Part shown: in pieces, positions 36,462 to 44,843 of the stretch
How the letters are laid out: each line of letters opens with the position of its first letter
Position numbering within the stretch: the first letter of the stretch is position 1
Translations under genes and position numbers: made by a program
Assembly (NCBI RefSeq): GCF_036898465.1
Contig: NZ_JARUMJ010000001.1
Coordinates: 2,046,001 to 2,110,000, forward strand
Length of the DNA: 64,000 nucleotides
Source of the DNA: Streptomyces sp. B21-105
Lineage (GTDB): Bacteria > Actinomycetota > Actinomycetes > Streptomycetales > Streptomycetaceae
Direction: 5' to 3'
The notes under the pieces: model-generated
Databases searched by the model: none
What the model was told of the DNA's origin: nothing
What the model saw: the letters and a program-made list of their open reading frames with translations, nothing else

Positions 36462-37400
36462 ATGCGTGGCGTGACCGGACGACTGATGCTTCTCGACACC
36501 GCCTCGCTGTACTTCCGCGCCTACTTCGGCGTCCCGGACTCCGTGCGGGCGCCCGACGGCACCCCGGTGAACGCGGTGCGCGGGCTGCTGGAGTTCATCG
36601 ACCGGCTGGTGAAGGACCACCGGCCGGACGAGCTGGTCGCCTGCATGGACGCCGACTGGCGCCCCCAGTGGCGGGTCGACCTCATCCCGTCCTACAAGGC
36701 GCACCGCGTCGCCGAGGAGCGCGAGAGCGGGCCGGACGAGGAGGAGGTGCCGGACACCCTCTCGCCCCAGGTGCCGATCATCGAGGCGGTCCTGGACGCG
36801 CTGGGCATCGCGCGCGTGGGCGTCGCCGGGTACGAGGCGGACGACGTGATCGGCACGTTCACCGGGCGGGCGAAGGGCCCGGTCGACATCGTCACCGGCG
36901 ACCGCGACCTGTACCAACTCGTGGACGACGCACGCGGGGTGCGGGTCCTGTATCCACTGAAGGGCGTCGGCTCCCTGCAACTCACGGACGAGGCCTGGCT
37001 GCGCGAGAAGTATGGGGTCGACGGGCGCGGGTACGCGGACCTGGCCCTGCTGCGCGGCGACCCGAGCGACGGCCTGCCGGGCGTGCCGGGCATCGGGGAG
37101 AAGACCGCGGCCAAGCTGCTGGCGGAGTTCGGCGATCTGGCCGGGATCATGGCGGCGGTCGACGACCCGAAGACGAAGCTGACGCCGTCGCAGCGCAGGC
37201 GGCTGGACGAGTCGCGGCCGTACGTCGCCGTCGCGCCCAAGGTGGTCAGGGTCGCCGACGACGTGCCGCTCCCCGAGGTGACCACCGCCCTCCCCAGCGC
37301 GCCGCGGGACGGCGGGACACTGGAGGCGTTGGCGGCGCGCTGGGGTCTCGGCGGGTCGCTGCAGCGGCTGCTGACGACGCTCGCCGCACGGCGCGCGTAG
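36462..37400 (+). CDS. 5'-3' exonuclease (Pol I-like flap nuclease domain protein)
   Basis: 312 residues, stand-alone 5'-nuclease: LMLLDTASLYFRAYFGVPD, DWRPQWRVDLIPSYKAHR, VAGYEADDVIGTFTG with VTGDRDLYQLV (metal-binding acidic cluster), and helix-hairpin-helix LPGVPGIGEKTAAKLLAEFG. It processes 5' flaps and RNA primers in replication and repair. ATG 36462, ATG 36459 and GTG 36471 are all in frame and none has a clear ribosome site. Confidence 0.88.
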   Translation: MRGVTGRLMLLDTASLYFRAYFGVPDSVRAPDGTPVNAVRGLLEFIDRLVKDHRPDELVACMDADWRPQWRVDLIPSYKAHRVAEERESGPDEEEVPDTLSPQVPIIEAVLDALGIARVGVAGYEADDVIGTFTGRAKGPVDIVTGDRDLYQLVDDARGVRVLYPLKGVGSLQLTDEAWLREKYGVDGRGYADLALLRGDPSDGLPGVPGIGEKTAAKLLAEFGDLAGIMAAVDDPKTKLTPSQRRRLDESRPYVAVAPKVVRVADDVPLPEVTTALPSAPRDGGTLEALAARWGLGGSLQRLLTTLAARRA

Positions 37401-37440
37401 GCGTCGCCTCGAGGGAAGGGCGTCGCCAGGGGAAGAGATG

Positions 37441-37459
37441 CTAACTTAGGCATACCTAA
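37441..37459 (+). promoter_or_regulatory. Iron box (DmdR/IdeR operator)
   Basis: CTAACTTAGGCATACCTAA contains the near-palindromic core TTAGG-CATA-CCTAA and matches the 19-bp actinobacterial iron box at about 14 positions. It lies 24 bases upstream of the siderophore-interacting protein gene, so iron repression is expected. Confidence 0.75.
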
Positions 37460-37482
37460 CAAAGGATGACTGGGAGGCCGTC

Positions 37483-38328
37483 ATGGCAGAACGTCCGGCA
37501 CGGAAGCCGCGGAAGGCCCACTCCGCGCAGGTCGTCCGCACCGAACGGCTCACCCCGCACATGCAGCGCGTCGTGCTCGGCGGCGAGGGCCTCGCGGAGT
37601 TCGGCGCGGGCGCCTGCACCGACCACTACGTCAAACTCCTCTTCGGCCCCGACGGCGTCACGTACCCCGAGCCCTTCGACCTGGAGCGCGTCCGGGCCGA
37701 GTTCCCCCGCGAGCAGTGGCCCGTGACCCGGACGTACACCGTGCGCCACTGGGACGCCGAACACCGCGAGCTGACCCTCGACTTCGTCATCCACGGCGAC
37801 GAGGGCCTCGCCGGGCCGTGGGCCACGCGCGTCCAGCCGGGCGAGACCGTCCGATTCCTGGGCCCCGGCGGCGCGTACGCCCCCGACACCTCGGCCGACT
37901 GGCATCTGCTGGCCGGCGACGAGAGCGCCCTGCCGGCCATCGCGGCCGCCCTGGAGTCGCTGCCCGCCGGCGCGGTCGCCCACGCCTTCATCGAGGTGGC
38001 CGGCCCCGAGGAGGAGCAGAAGATCGACTCCGACGTGGAGGTCGTCTGGCTGCACCGCGGTGAGCGGCCGGTCGGCGAGAAACTCGTCGAGGCCGTGCGG
38101 GCGTTGGAGTTCCCCGAGGGCCGCCCGCACGCCTTCGTGCACGGCGAGGCGGCCGGCGTGAAGGAGCTGCGCAGGCTCCTGCGCGTCGAGTTGCAGATCC
38201 CGCGTGAGGACCTGTCGATCTCCGGCTACTGGCGGCTCGGCCACAACGAGGACGGCTGGCAGGCCGCGAAGCGTGAGTGGAACGCGCGCGTGGAGGCGGA
38301 GCAGGAGGGCGCGGTCCCGGCCGCGTGA
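37483..38328 (+). CDS. Siderophore-interacting protein (NAD(P)H-dependent ferric siderophore reductase)
   Basis: 281 residues, ViuB/FAD-binding-9 family. Flavin domain: PHMQRVVLGGEGLAEFGAG and VTRTYTVRHWD (RxYTxR). NAD domain: WHLLAGDESALPAIAAALE. C-terminus: ISGYWRLGHNEDGWQAAKRE. It releases iron from imported siderophores by reduction. GGGAGG precedes the ATG, and an iron box precedes that. Confidence 0.94.
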   Translation: MAERPARKPRKAHSAQVVRTERLTPHMQRVVLGGEGLAEFGAGACTDHYVKLLFGPDGVTYPEPFDLERVRAEFPREQWPVTRTYTVRHWDAEHRELTLDFVIHGDEGLAGPWATRVQPGETVRFLGPGGAYAPDTSADWHLLAGDESALPAIAAALESLPAGAVAHAFIEVAGPEEEQKIDSDVEVVWLHRGERPVGEKLVEAVRALEFPEGRPHAFVHGEAAGVKELRRLLRVELQIPREDLSISGYWRLGHNEDGWQAAKREWNARVEAEQEGAVPAA

Positions 38329-38329
38329 A

Positions 38330-38364
38330 CCGCCGGCAGCGGCCCGGCCGCATGCAGCCGGCGG
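38330..38364. terminator. Probable bidirectional terminator between convergent genes
   Basis: CCGCCGGC (38330-38337) pairs with GCCGGCGG (38357-38364), and GCGGCCCGGCCGC sits in the loop. It starts right after the siderophore-interacting gene stop. Bases 38365-38515 hold nothing else. Confidence 0.55.
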
Positions 38365-38515
38365 AAGACGGCCCGCCCTCGTGGAGCGGGTCGCCGGACA
38401 CCTCGCCGGCCGCCGTCGGGCGCCTCCCGGCCGCGGCAGGCAGGCTCGCGCCGCCGCCCGACGGCCTGTGGCTGGTGCTGGTGCCGCTCGGACAGGCCTT
38501 CCGGGGTCTGCTCTT

Positions 38516-39145
38516 TCACGGTCTGAAGTCGGCCGGCTCCCCCGTTCCGTGGAACCGTCGCCACCCGTCGACGCCGGGCAGCGAGCCCTTTCTGAGCTCC
38601 TCGAGGAAGCCGCCGACCCATTCCGCCTGCGCCTGGACCATGTGCAGCTGGTACTCGACCTCCACGAGGAAGAGCCGCGGCACCGTCTCCGACGCCTTCG
38701 CCAGTGCGCCGCGCCCGCTCGCCAGCTGCACCTCGAGCGAGCTCAGCCGGGTCTCCAGCAACCTCTCCACCTCGTCCGGCGGCAGGGCCGCCATCAGCGA
38801 CAGGGCTGTCTCGAAGACCGGGTACTCCTTGGCCGGGATGGCGAGCAGGTCGGACAGCCACTCGGCCATCTCCTCCCGCCCGGCCCCGGTGAGTCCGTAG
38901 ACCGTGCGCTCGGGACGGTTGCCCTGGCGCTCGACGCCGGTCACCTCGACGAGGCCGTGCTTCTCGAGGTTCTGCACGACGGTGTAGAGCGAGCCGTAGT
39001 TGGTCTTGGTGCTGGTGTCCTTGCCCTGACTGCGCAGGGTCTGGGCGATCTCGTATGGGTGCATCGGCTTCTGCAGAAGCGTCGTCAGCACGGCGAGCGC
39101 CAACGGGTTGCCGGGCTTGCGGCGTTTGCCCGCCACGACGATCAC
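38516..39145 (-). CDS. PadR family transcriptional regulator
   Basis: 209 residues. The PadR winged helix is NPLALAVLTTLLQKPMHPYE, TNYGSLYTVVQNLEKHGLV and RTVYGLTGAGREEM. The C-terminal helical domain (FETALSLMAALPPDEVERLL, RLFLVEVEYQLHMVQAQAEW) mediates dimerisation. GTG at 39145 has GGAGAG upstream. Divergent from the APC permease, but the only strong dyad there matches the distant TetR palindrome, so PadR may act elsewhere. Bases 39146-39380 show no gene. Confidence 0.87.
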   Translation of the reverse strand: MIVVAGKRRKPGNPLALAVLTTLLQKPMHPYEIAQTLRSQGKDTSTKTNYGSLYTVVQNLEKHGLVEVTGVERQGNRPERTVYGLTGAGREEMAEWLSDLLAIPAKEYPVFETALSLMAALPPDEVERLLETRLSSLEVQLASGRGALAKASETVPRLFLVEVEYQLHMVQAQAEWVGGFLEELRKGSLPGVDGWRRFHGTGEPADFRP

Positions 39146-39380
39146 CTCACTCTCCGCCGGTCGGCGGTCGGTCGACTCCGCGCCTTCACACCTTCGTCCA
39201 CACCTGGTCACGGCTTCAGCCAGGCGCGTTCGACCACGAATATCCGTAGCCGAACATATCGCGACTGCCCGCCAATCCCCAGAGACGCGATGTAACGCGA
39301 TCGGAGAAAACCGGAGGGACGTGAGGACTTGGGCCCGCTCCCGACACGCCCGCGTGACGCGGATGAAACAGCCGGTCCCT

Positions 39381-39404
39381 AATTTCTGTCGCCCGACAGG
39401 AATT
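39381..39404. promoter_or_regulatory. Palindromic operator upstream of the APC permease, shared with the TetR/urea locus
   Basis: AATTTCTGTCG-CC-CGACAGGAATT is a near-perfect dyad (one mismatch per arm). The same core, TAATTTCTGTCG-N2-CGACAG, occurs at 63501-63524 between the TetR gene and the urea-associated gene. The chance recurrence of such an AT-rich motif in this GC-rich DNA is low. Confidence 0.7.
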
Positions 39405-39434
39405 CCGTTCCCTGGGCCCAAGGCAGGTTCCGCC

Positions 39435-41006
39435 GTGACGACGACCACGACTCCCACCGACGTACGTCCCGACCCGCCGCACCACTCCGACGTGGGCGAC
39501 GGCTCTCTCGCCGAGTTCGGCTACCGCCAGGAACTGCATCGCAGCCTGGGCCGGTACGCCTCGTTCGCCGCCGGGTTCTCCTTCATCTCCGTCCTGACGA
39601 CCGTCTTCCAGTTCTTCGCCTTCGGGTACTCCTTCGGCGGCCCGGTCTTCTTCTGGGCCTGGCCCCTCGTGCTGGCCGGACAGTTGCTGGTCGCCGCGTG
39701 CTTCGCGGAACTGGCGGCGCGCTACCCGATCTCCGGCGCGATCTACCAGTGGTCCTCGCGGCTGTCGACGCCGTCGTTCGGCTGGTTCGCGGGCTGGATC
39801 ATGGTGATCGGCCAGATCGTGGTGGTCGCGGCGGCGGCCCTCGCACTGCAGATGGTGCTGCCGGCGATCTGGCCCGGCTTCCAGTTGATCGGCGACGACC
39901 CGGCGCCCACCTCACCCGACGGCGCGGCCAACGCGGCCCTGCTCGGCGTGGTCCTGCTGGTGCTGACCACCCTCGTCAACGTCCTGGACAACCGGGTGAT
40001 GTCCTTGGTCAACCGGGTGGGCGTGACCGCCGAGATCATCGGCGCCGTCCTCATCGCCGTCCTGCTGCTGACCCACTCCGAGCGGACCCCCGGCATCACC
40101 TTCCACACCACGGGCGCGGCCCAGTCCGGGCTGTTCGGGGCGCTCGCGGTGGGCTCGTTCACTGCCGCCTACGTGATGATCGGCTTCGACAGCGCGGGCG
40201 AGATGAGCGAGGAGACCCACCACCCCCGCCGTACCGCGCCCCGCACGATCCTCACCGCGCTCGGCGCGGCCGGACTGCTCGGCGGGCTGATCGTGCTCGG
40301 CGGACTGCTGGCCGCGCCCAGCCTCAGCGACGGCCGCCTCGGCGTCGACGGTCTCAGCTACGTCCTCACCAGCAGCCTCGGCGACGGCGTCGGCAAACTG
40401 CTGCTGGCCGACGTGGTGGTGGCGATCACGGTGGCGACGCTCGCCATCCAGACCGCGGCCTGCCGGATGCTGTTCTCCATGGCCCGCGACGGCCAGCTGC
40501 CCTTCTCCGCCCGCCTCGCGCGCGTGAACCCCCGCACCGGCATGCCGAGCGCCCCCGCGCTGGTGGTCGGCGTCCTCGCGGCGGCCCTGCTGTTGCTCAA
40601 CTTCGCGTCCCCGGACGCCTTCCTGGCCATCGGCACCACCTGCATCGTGATGCTGTACCTGGCATACGCGATGGTCACCGGCCCGCTGCTGGTGCGCAGG
40701 CTGCGCGGCGGATTCTCCTCGGCCGGCACGGACGAGACGGGCGCCCCGCTGTTCTCCCTGGGCCGCTGGGGCGTCCCGGTGAACGCCCTGGCGCTCCTCT
40801 ACGGCCTGCTGATGACGGTCAACCTGGCCTGGCCGCGGGCCGCGGTGTACGACCCGGCGGGCGGCCACTGGTACTTCCAGTGGTTCACCCTCATATTCCT
40901 ACTGTTCACAGTGGGAGCGGGTGCCCTGTACCGGGCTGTGAGGGCACAACGAGGGCACACTGCTTCGGAAGGGTCACCCGCGGCAGTGCCCGCAGAATCC
41001 GCCTGA
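39435..41006 (+). CDS. APC family permease whose C-terminus is supplied by an integrated element
   Basis: 523 residues, about 12 membrane helices (SFAAGFSFISVLTTVFQFFA, FGWFAGWIMVIGQIVVVAAA, YVLTSSLGDGVGKLLLADVV). It is the amino acid/choline-type permease often linked to urea amidolyase genes, so uptake of urea or a related amide/amine is a reasonable guess. From residue ~485 onward the sequence (LIFLLFTVGAGALYRAVRAQ) is encoded by the integrated element, antisense to the integrase gene. The original ending lies at 55754-55883 and is similar, so the protein is probably still functional. Start GTG 39435; ATG 39363 is an alternative. Confidence 0.87.
   Translation: MTTTTTPTDVRPDPPHHSDVGDGSLAEFGYRQELHRSLGRYASFAAGFSFISVLTTVFQFFAFGYSFGGPVFFWAWPLVLAGQLLVAACFAELAARYPISGAIYQWSSRLSTPSFGWFAGWIMVIGQIVVVAAAALALQMVLPAIWPGFQLIGDDPAPTSPDGAANAALLGVVLLVLTTLVNVLDNRVMSLVNRVGVTAEIIGAVLIAVLLLTHSERTPGITFHTTGAAQSGLFGALAVGSFTAAYVMIGFDSAGEMSEETHHPRRTAPRTILTALGAAGLLGGLIVLGGLLAAPSLSDGRLGVDGLSYVLTSSLGDGVGKLLLADVVVAITVATLAIQTAACRMLFSMARDGQLPFSARLARVNPRTGMPSAPALVVGVLAAALLLLNFASPDAFLAIGTTCIVMLYLAYAMVTGPLLVRRLRGGFSSAGTDETGAPLFSLGRWGVPVNALALLYGLLMTVNLAWPRAAVYDPAGGHWYFQWFTLIFLLFTVGAGALYRAVRAQRGHTASEGSPAAVPAESA
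40865..40889. mobile_element. Left attachment site (att core, copy 1)
   Basis: A 25-bp sequence, CCACTGG-TACTT-CCAGTGG followed by TTCACC, is identical to 55754-55778. The 7-bp inverted arms around a 5-bp spacer are the layout of a tyrosine recombinase crossover site. It encodes HWYFQWFT of the permease. Confidence 0.92.
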
Positions 41007-42273
41007 TCTCCCCCGCAGTCACGTCCTCCACGGGCGCCGCCGTCACTCCGAGTACGGATTCGATGGCGGCGGCCGTGGTGTCCTCAGCAGTCGGCCAGAG
41101 ACCGGTGTACTTGTCGAGCGTGATCGACGGCTTCGAGTGGCCGAGGCGCACCTGCACGGTCTTCACGTTCTCCCGCTGCGTGATCAGGCACGAGGCGTAA
41201 AAGTCGCGCAACCCGTGCAGCGTCAGCTTGTCCGACACCCGCACGGCCGAACCCGCCTCGGTCAGAGCCTTGTTCGCGTCCTCCCGCATCCGCTTCCATA
41301 CGCGCGTCCAAGTCGACCGGCGGATCGGTCGGCCGCTGTCGTCGGTGAACAGCAGCCGGACCGTTCGCACAACCGGCTTGAGCGGGTCGGTCCGGTCCTC
41401 CAGCTGCCGACCGACCGCAGGGAAGTCGCGTAGGTGGTCCCGCACGGCCGCCAGAGCCGACGGGGCCAACGGCACCTCCCGATACGACTCCGGCGTCTTC
41501 AGCGGGCCGATGTACTGCGCTCCGCTGTCGGGCGTCACCAGCTGCTGACTCGCCTCGACGACGGCGCGCTCGGCGTCGACGTGGGCCTCGAGGCCGAACA
41601 GCTCCCCCTGCCTCAGGCCGCTGGACGCGGCGAGCCGCACCAGGGCCCTGTACCGGGCCGGCGCCGCCTTGATGAGGGCGAGGACGGCGTCCGGGTGCGG
41701 GATGAGGACGCCCCGCCGCACCTCGGGGAGCTTCACGCCCTCGCACGGGTTGACCCGGATCGCCCCGTCGAGGACGGCCATGCGCAGCACGGTGTTCAGC
41801 ACCTCGAAATGGCTTCCGACCGTGGATGCCTCGTACCGGTCGGCCTGCGACTTCACCCACGCCTGCACGTCGGCGCGCTTGATGCTGGCCACGCCGCGGT
41901 TCCCGAACGCCGGGTAGAGGTGCAGCCGTAGCGTCCGCTCGACGCGTCCCCCGGTGCGTTCACGGTGGATCGCCGACGTGCGCCAGGCCTCCCCCAGCGT
42001 GCGGAACGTCTCGCGGCCGGCGGCGCGGTCGATGAACTGGCCCTTGTTGAGGTCGGTCTCGACCTCGGCGGCCCGGGCCACGGCCGGCGGCTTGTTGGCG
42101 AAGTTCTCTTTGCGCTGCGCCCCGTCGGCGTCGCGATAGCGGACCTGCCAGCGCTTCCCCTTGCCGTGGTCGGCTCCCGGGTACACGGTCTTGGTCTTCG
42201 TGCTGCACGTGGCGCACGGCACGGCACCCGCGGGCGGACGGGACAGATGCCACCGGTCGTACACCTCAGCCAT
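40906..42273 (-). CDS. int: Tyrosine-type site-specific integrase
   Basis: 455 residues. The N-terminal arm-binding region (KRWQVRYRDADGAQRKENFA) is followed by a SAM-like core-binding domain (about 90-180) and the catalytic domain: Arg221 in SSGLRQGELFG, Lys259 in GPLKTPESYREV, His353-Arg356 in LTLHGLRDFYAS, His379 in VRLGHSKPSIT and Tyr389 in LDKYTGLW. ATG at 42273 is chosen (GGGGAG upstream). The gene lies 17 bases inside the left att core, and its last 100 bases also encode the replaced permease tail on the other strand. Confidence 0.95.
   Translation of the reverse strand: MAEVYDRWHLSRPPAGAVPCATCSTKTKTVYPGADHGKGKRWQVRYRDADGAQRKENFANKPPAVARAAEVETDLNKGQFIDRAAGRETFRTLGEAWRTSAIHRERTGGRVERTLRLHLYPAFGNRGVASIKRADVQAWVKSQADRYEASTVGSHFEVLNTVLRMAVLDGAIRVNPCEGVKLPEVRRGVLIPHPDAVLALIKAAPARYRALVRLAASSGLRQGELFGLEAHVDAERAVVEASQQLVTPDSGAQYIGPLKTPESYREVPLAPSALAAVRDHLRDFPAVGRQLEDRTDPLKPVVRTVRLLFTDDSGRPIRRSTWTRVWKRMREDANKALTEAGSAVRVSDKLTLHGLRDFYASCLITQRENVKTVQVRLGHSKPSITLDKYTGLWPTAEDTTAAAIESVLGVTAAPVEDVTAGEIRRILRALPRVTLPKQCALVVPSQPGTGHPLPL
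40941..40959. promoter_or_regulatory. Candidate integrase arm-type site, left end
   Basis: AGGGCACAACGAGGGCACA, itself two GGGCACA half-sites, recurs with one change at 55633-55651 near the other end in the same orientation. Repeated motifs near both ends, flanking the core sites, are expected of integrase/Xis arm sites. It lies inside the integrase gene. Confidence 0.55.
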
Positions 42274-42332
42274 CGAACGTCTCCCCTCGCGGTCCTGGTC
42301 GTCATCGTCCCACCAGGCACCGACAGGGCGCG

Positions 42333-42361
42333 GCCCCCGCCCCGACACTCCGGGCGGGGGC
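42333..42361. terminator. Hairpin between capsid and integrase genes
   Basis: GCCCCCGCCC (42333-42342) and GGGCGGGGGC (42352-42361) form a perfect 10-bp stem with a 9-base loop, between the capsid stop and the integrase start. It could reduce read-through from the capsid operon into int. Confidence 0.7.
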
Positions 42362-42380
42362 GTTGGGCATAGCCGGCCCC

Positions 42381-43607
42381 TTACGCGGTCAGGTCGATCT
42401 CGACGATCGAAGACGGGCGCATGATCTCCAGACCGAAGCGGCCCTCAAACCTGAAGCGGAGCATGTTCCTTTCCCAGTCGGAGGCGCCCGTACCGACGCC
42501 CAGGGCGTTCGGGTCGTAGACGTTCTCCGACCAGTCCAGGACGCCGTCCTGACGCACCTGCAGCGTCATCTGACGCCAGTCCGCCAGGTACGCCGTGCCG
42601 GTCGTCGCCGCCTCCGTGACGACCACCGGAGCACCCCACAGGCGGCGCGCGGAGCGGTCCACGGTGGTCTGCGGGCCGCCGTAGTAGAAGCGGTTCTCGT
42701 TGTCCGCGAGGAGCTCGATGGTCTCCCAGTCGTCCGGCGTCATCACGAACGCGGCGCCGGCCATGTAGCCGTACCGCTCGAGCTTCGTCACCGCCTTGCG
42801 GGTGGTGACGAGGACGTCCGTGACGAACGCCTGCGCCTGCGAGCCGGACACGTGCCCGATGCCGTCGAAGTGCTCGCCCGTGCCGTCCCCGTTCAGGATC
42901 TCGTCCTCGAGGGCCAGGTCGAGGCCCAGGCGCATCTCCTGGTCGATGAACTGCCGCAGCGACCCGACATCGTCGAGATCCTGTTTCGCGATCGGCTCCG
43001 ACAGGTGCGCGATCGTCCGCACCCTGTCGTCGACCCGCGCCAGCGTGTACACCGACGTCGGCTTCTTCGCGCCCTGGGCGACCACGGCCGCGTTGTTCGT
43101 GCGGACCGTCTGCCGCAGGTACGCGAACCGGCCCGTCGTGTTCTGCACGTTCGGCATCAGCTGGCGCAGCGTCAGCACCGGCACGTCGGAGCGGACCGGC
43201 TCCGGGTCCAGCGGGACCGACACGCCGATCGTGCCGTTGGCGAGGATGCCCTTGTAGCCCTGCGGGCCGACCTGCTTGAGGATCGTGTCGGCCCAGTCCG
43301 TGCCGCCGGACGCCTTCACCCGCGGGTGCAGGTGCGACTTGACGGCCCGGCCGCCGCCGGCGATGTCGTCGCCGAGGGCCTGCATCTGCCGCGAGATGTC
43401 CGCGTCGCTGACCCTCGCCTGCTCCTTGGCCTTGGCCACGAGGATGCGGTCCTTCAGGCCGGTGGCCTTGTCCTGAAGCGCCTTCACCTGCTGGAACTCG
43501 GCAGGGGTGAAGTCGCGGTTCGCGTCCTCGGCCGCCTTGCAGATGTCGCGGGCCTCGGTCAGAGCCTGGCGCATCTCGGCGCCGAGAAGTTCGATGTTGT
43601 CGCTCAT
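42381..43607 (-). CDS. HK97-fold phage major capsid protein
   Basis: 408 residues. The N-terminal ~95 residues are a charged coiled coil (LTEARDICKAAEDANRDFTP, KALQDKATGLKDRILVAKAK), like the HK97 delta/scaffold domain. The shell domain follows, with N-arm, E-loop and P-domain features (PVRSDVPVLTLRQLMPNVQN, AAVVAQGAKKPTS, LRQFIDQEMRLGLDLALEDE, GAAFVMTPDDWETIELLAD). No protease or portal gene is nearby, so maturation would need a helper phage or not occur. GAAGGA precedes the ATG. The upstream gap 43608-43881 holds a hairpin (43620-43642, CGGGAAG/CTTCCCG) and no clear ORF. Confidence 0.9.
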   Translation of the reverse strand: MSDNIELLGAEMRQALTEARDICKAAEDANRDFTPAEFQQVKALQDKATGLKDRILVAKAKEQARVSDADISRQMQALGDDIAGGGRAVKSHLHPRVKASGGTDWADTILKQVGPQGYKGILANGTIGVSVPLDPEPVRSDVPVLTLRQLMPNVQNTTGRFAYLRQTVRTNNAAVVAQGAKKPTSVYTLARVDDRVRTIAHLSEPIAKQDLDDVGSLRQFIDQEMRLGLDLALEDEILNGDGTGEHFDGIGHVSGSQAQAFVTDVLVTTRKAVTKLERYGYMAGAAFVMTPDDWETIELLADNENRFYYGGPQTTVDRSARRLWGAPVVVTEAATTGTAYLADWRQMTLQVRQDGVLDWSENVYDPNALGVGTGASDWERNMLRFRFEGRFGLEIMRPSSIVEIDLTA

Positions 43608-43619
43608 GGATGTGTCCTT

Positions 43620-43642
43620 CGGGAAGTCGTGATGGCTTCCCG
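43620..43642 (-). promoter_or_regulatory. Leader hairpin of the capsid gene
   Basis: CGGGAAG (43620-43626) pairs with CTTCCCG (43636-43642) directly ahead of the capsid ribosome site, in a 274-base gap in an otherwise tightly packed operon. It may tune capsid expression; this is inference. Confidence 0.4.
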
Positions 43643-43881
43643 CACGTTCCGGAGGCTGGCCGCGCCACGAGGACGCTGGGCGGGCCTACGACGGAGGTCC
43701 GGGCGGTACCCGAACTGAGCGGACACAAGGGCTGGCGGCGACCACCGGAGGGGTCGGCCAGGGGCGGGCGACTTGGCGGACGGGTTACCCCGCTGACCGC
43801 CGCTCTGCCCCCAGCTTCCTCACTACCGGAATGAGTCGCTCGCGGTCCCAACTGCTGGCCGTCGAACTACCTGCGATCATT

Positions 43882-44172
43882 CTAGCCCGCGGCACCCACC
43901 ACGCGGGAGACCTCCACGCCATCCCGGTACGTCGTCAGCTCCGCGCACGCACACCGGCACGGCATCATGTGCACGCGCTTCACGCACAGCCCGCCGTCCT
44001 CGACGAGCCACACGTCGCCCTGAGCGTCCATCAGCCGGCCCTGCGACGCCTCCGACGTCCAACCGCCCGGAGGCAGCGCAGAGAGCACCGCGTGCTGCAC
44101 CACGACTGCGAGCAGCCGCACCCCGCCGGCCCGCTTCCCGTCGATCGCCTTCACCCTCACACTCGCCTCCAC
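43882..44172 (-). CDS. Hypothetical protein in the capsid/terminase cluster
   Basis: 96 residues with a GTG start overlapping the preceding small gene by 16 bases. The C-terminal third has a Cys-rich turn (MMPCRCACAELTTY) that could bind a metal. I recognise no family. Position between terminase and capsid suggests a head or packaging accessory. Confidence 0.6.
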   Translation of the reverse strand: MEASVRVKAIDGKRAGGVRLLAVVVQHAVLSALPPGGWTSEASQGRLMDAQGDVWLVEDGGLCVKRVHMMPCRCACAELTTYRDGVEVSRVVGAAG

Positions 44173-44300
44173 AGCCTGTAGTCCCAGTCCTGCACGTCGA
44201 TCGGATCACCCGTCGCCGTCTCGTCCGGCAGCCCGTCGCACCGCGGCGGGAACACCGGCACCGTCGACTCGCGCGGACGCATCACGTCCTCGTCTTCCAT
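44157..44300 (-). CDS. Small hypothetical protein (47 aa)
   Basis: ATG at 44300 has GGAGGACGAG just upstream and the frame runs 48 codons: acidic start (MEDEDVMRPRE), Pro-rich middle (VPVFPPRCDGLPDE) and DVQDWDYRLWRRV end. It begins 9 bases after the small terminase stop and overlaps the next gene. Coupling and ribosome site make it likely real. Function unknown. Confidence 0.6.
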   Translation of the reverse strand: MEDEDVMRPRESTVPVFPPRCDGLPDETATGDPIDVQDWDYRLWRRV

Positions 44301-44309
44301 CTCGTCCTC

Positions 44310-44792
44310 CTACGCGAACGGGTTGTCGTCGTCGTTCTTGTCGTCGCCCTGGTCGGCCAGACCGATGCGCACCCGGGCGTCCGTCGTCAGGCCCAACTCG
44401 CGGGCCCAGTAGCGCAGCTGCTGCGACGCCTCCCGCATCGCGACCGTCGCCGGGTTCTTCACCAGCCGGCCCCGGTCCATGTCCGAGCGGCCCTCGACCA
44501 CCGGGCCGCGGTCCCGGACGTCCGCGGCGGCCGTAGCGAACGCCGACCACCACGAGCAGTACGCCGTGATCGCCGCGCGCTCACCCTCACGGAACCTGGT
44601 CGCGTCATGGGCGAACACCCCGGCCAGGCGCTCCCACTCCGCGAGGCCGACGTCGTCGAGCATCTCCGGCTGCTCCGACCAGTCAAGGCCGAGGCCGCCG
44701 ATCTCCGCCTCCTTCGCCAGACGGACCGCCGGCTCCGGAGCCATGATCTTCAACCCGGCAGGGATCGCCGGGTCCTTACGCCGTGCAGGCAT
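44310..44792 (-). CDS. P27-family phage terminase small subunit
   Basis: 160 residues. The P27 layout is visible: MLDDVGLAEWERLAGVFA, then a helical ITAYCSWWSAFATAAADVRD, a GPVVEGR turn, VKNPATVAMREASQQLRYWA and ELGLTTDARVRIGL, ending in an acidic tail. Small terminases recognise pac/cos DNA and hand it to the large subunit; none is encoded here, so a helper phage large terminase is implied. ATG at 44792 is used; the longer frame would overlap the HNH gene's 3' region. Confidence 0.85.
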   Translation of the reverse strand: MPARRKDPAIPAGLKIMAPEPAVRLAKEAEIGGLGLDWSEQPEMLDDVGLAEWERLAGVFAHDATRFREGERAAITAYCSWWSAFATAAADVRDRGPVVEGRSDMDRGRLVKNPATVAMREASQQLRYWARELGLTTDARVRIGLADQGDDKNDDDNPFA

Positions 44793-44843
44793 GCCGACAC
44801 CCTCTCCAAAAGTGGTTCTGAAGCCCGTGAACGCCTTCCGCAT

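Noticed and set aside
40865..40889. tRNA gene as attB
   Set aside because: No cloverleaf at either junction; the core encodes HWYFQWFT of the permease.
42381..43607. Encapsulin rather than phage capsid
   Set aside because: The N-terminal delta-like coiled coil and adjacent P27 terminase and HNH favour a phage capsid; no cargo enzyme is adjacent. Kept only as an alternative.
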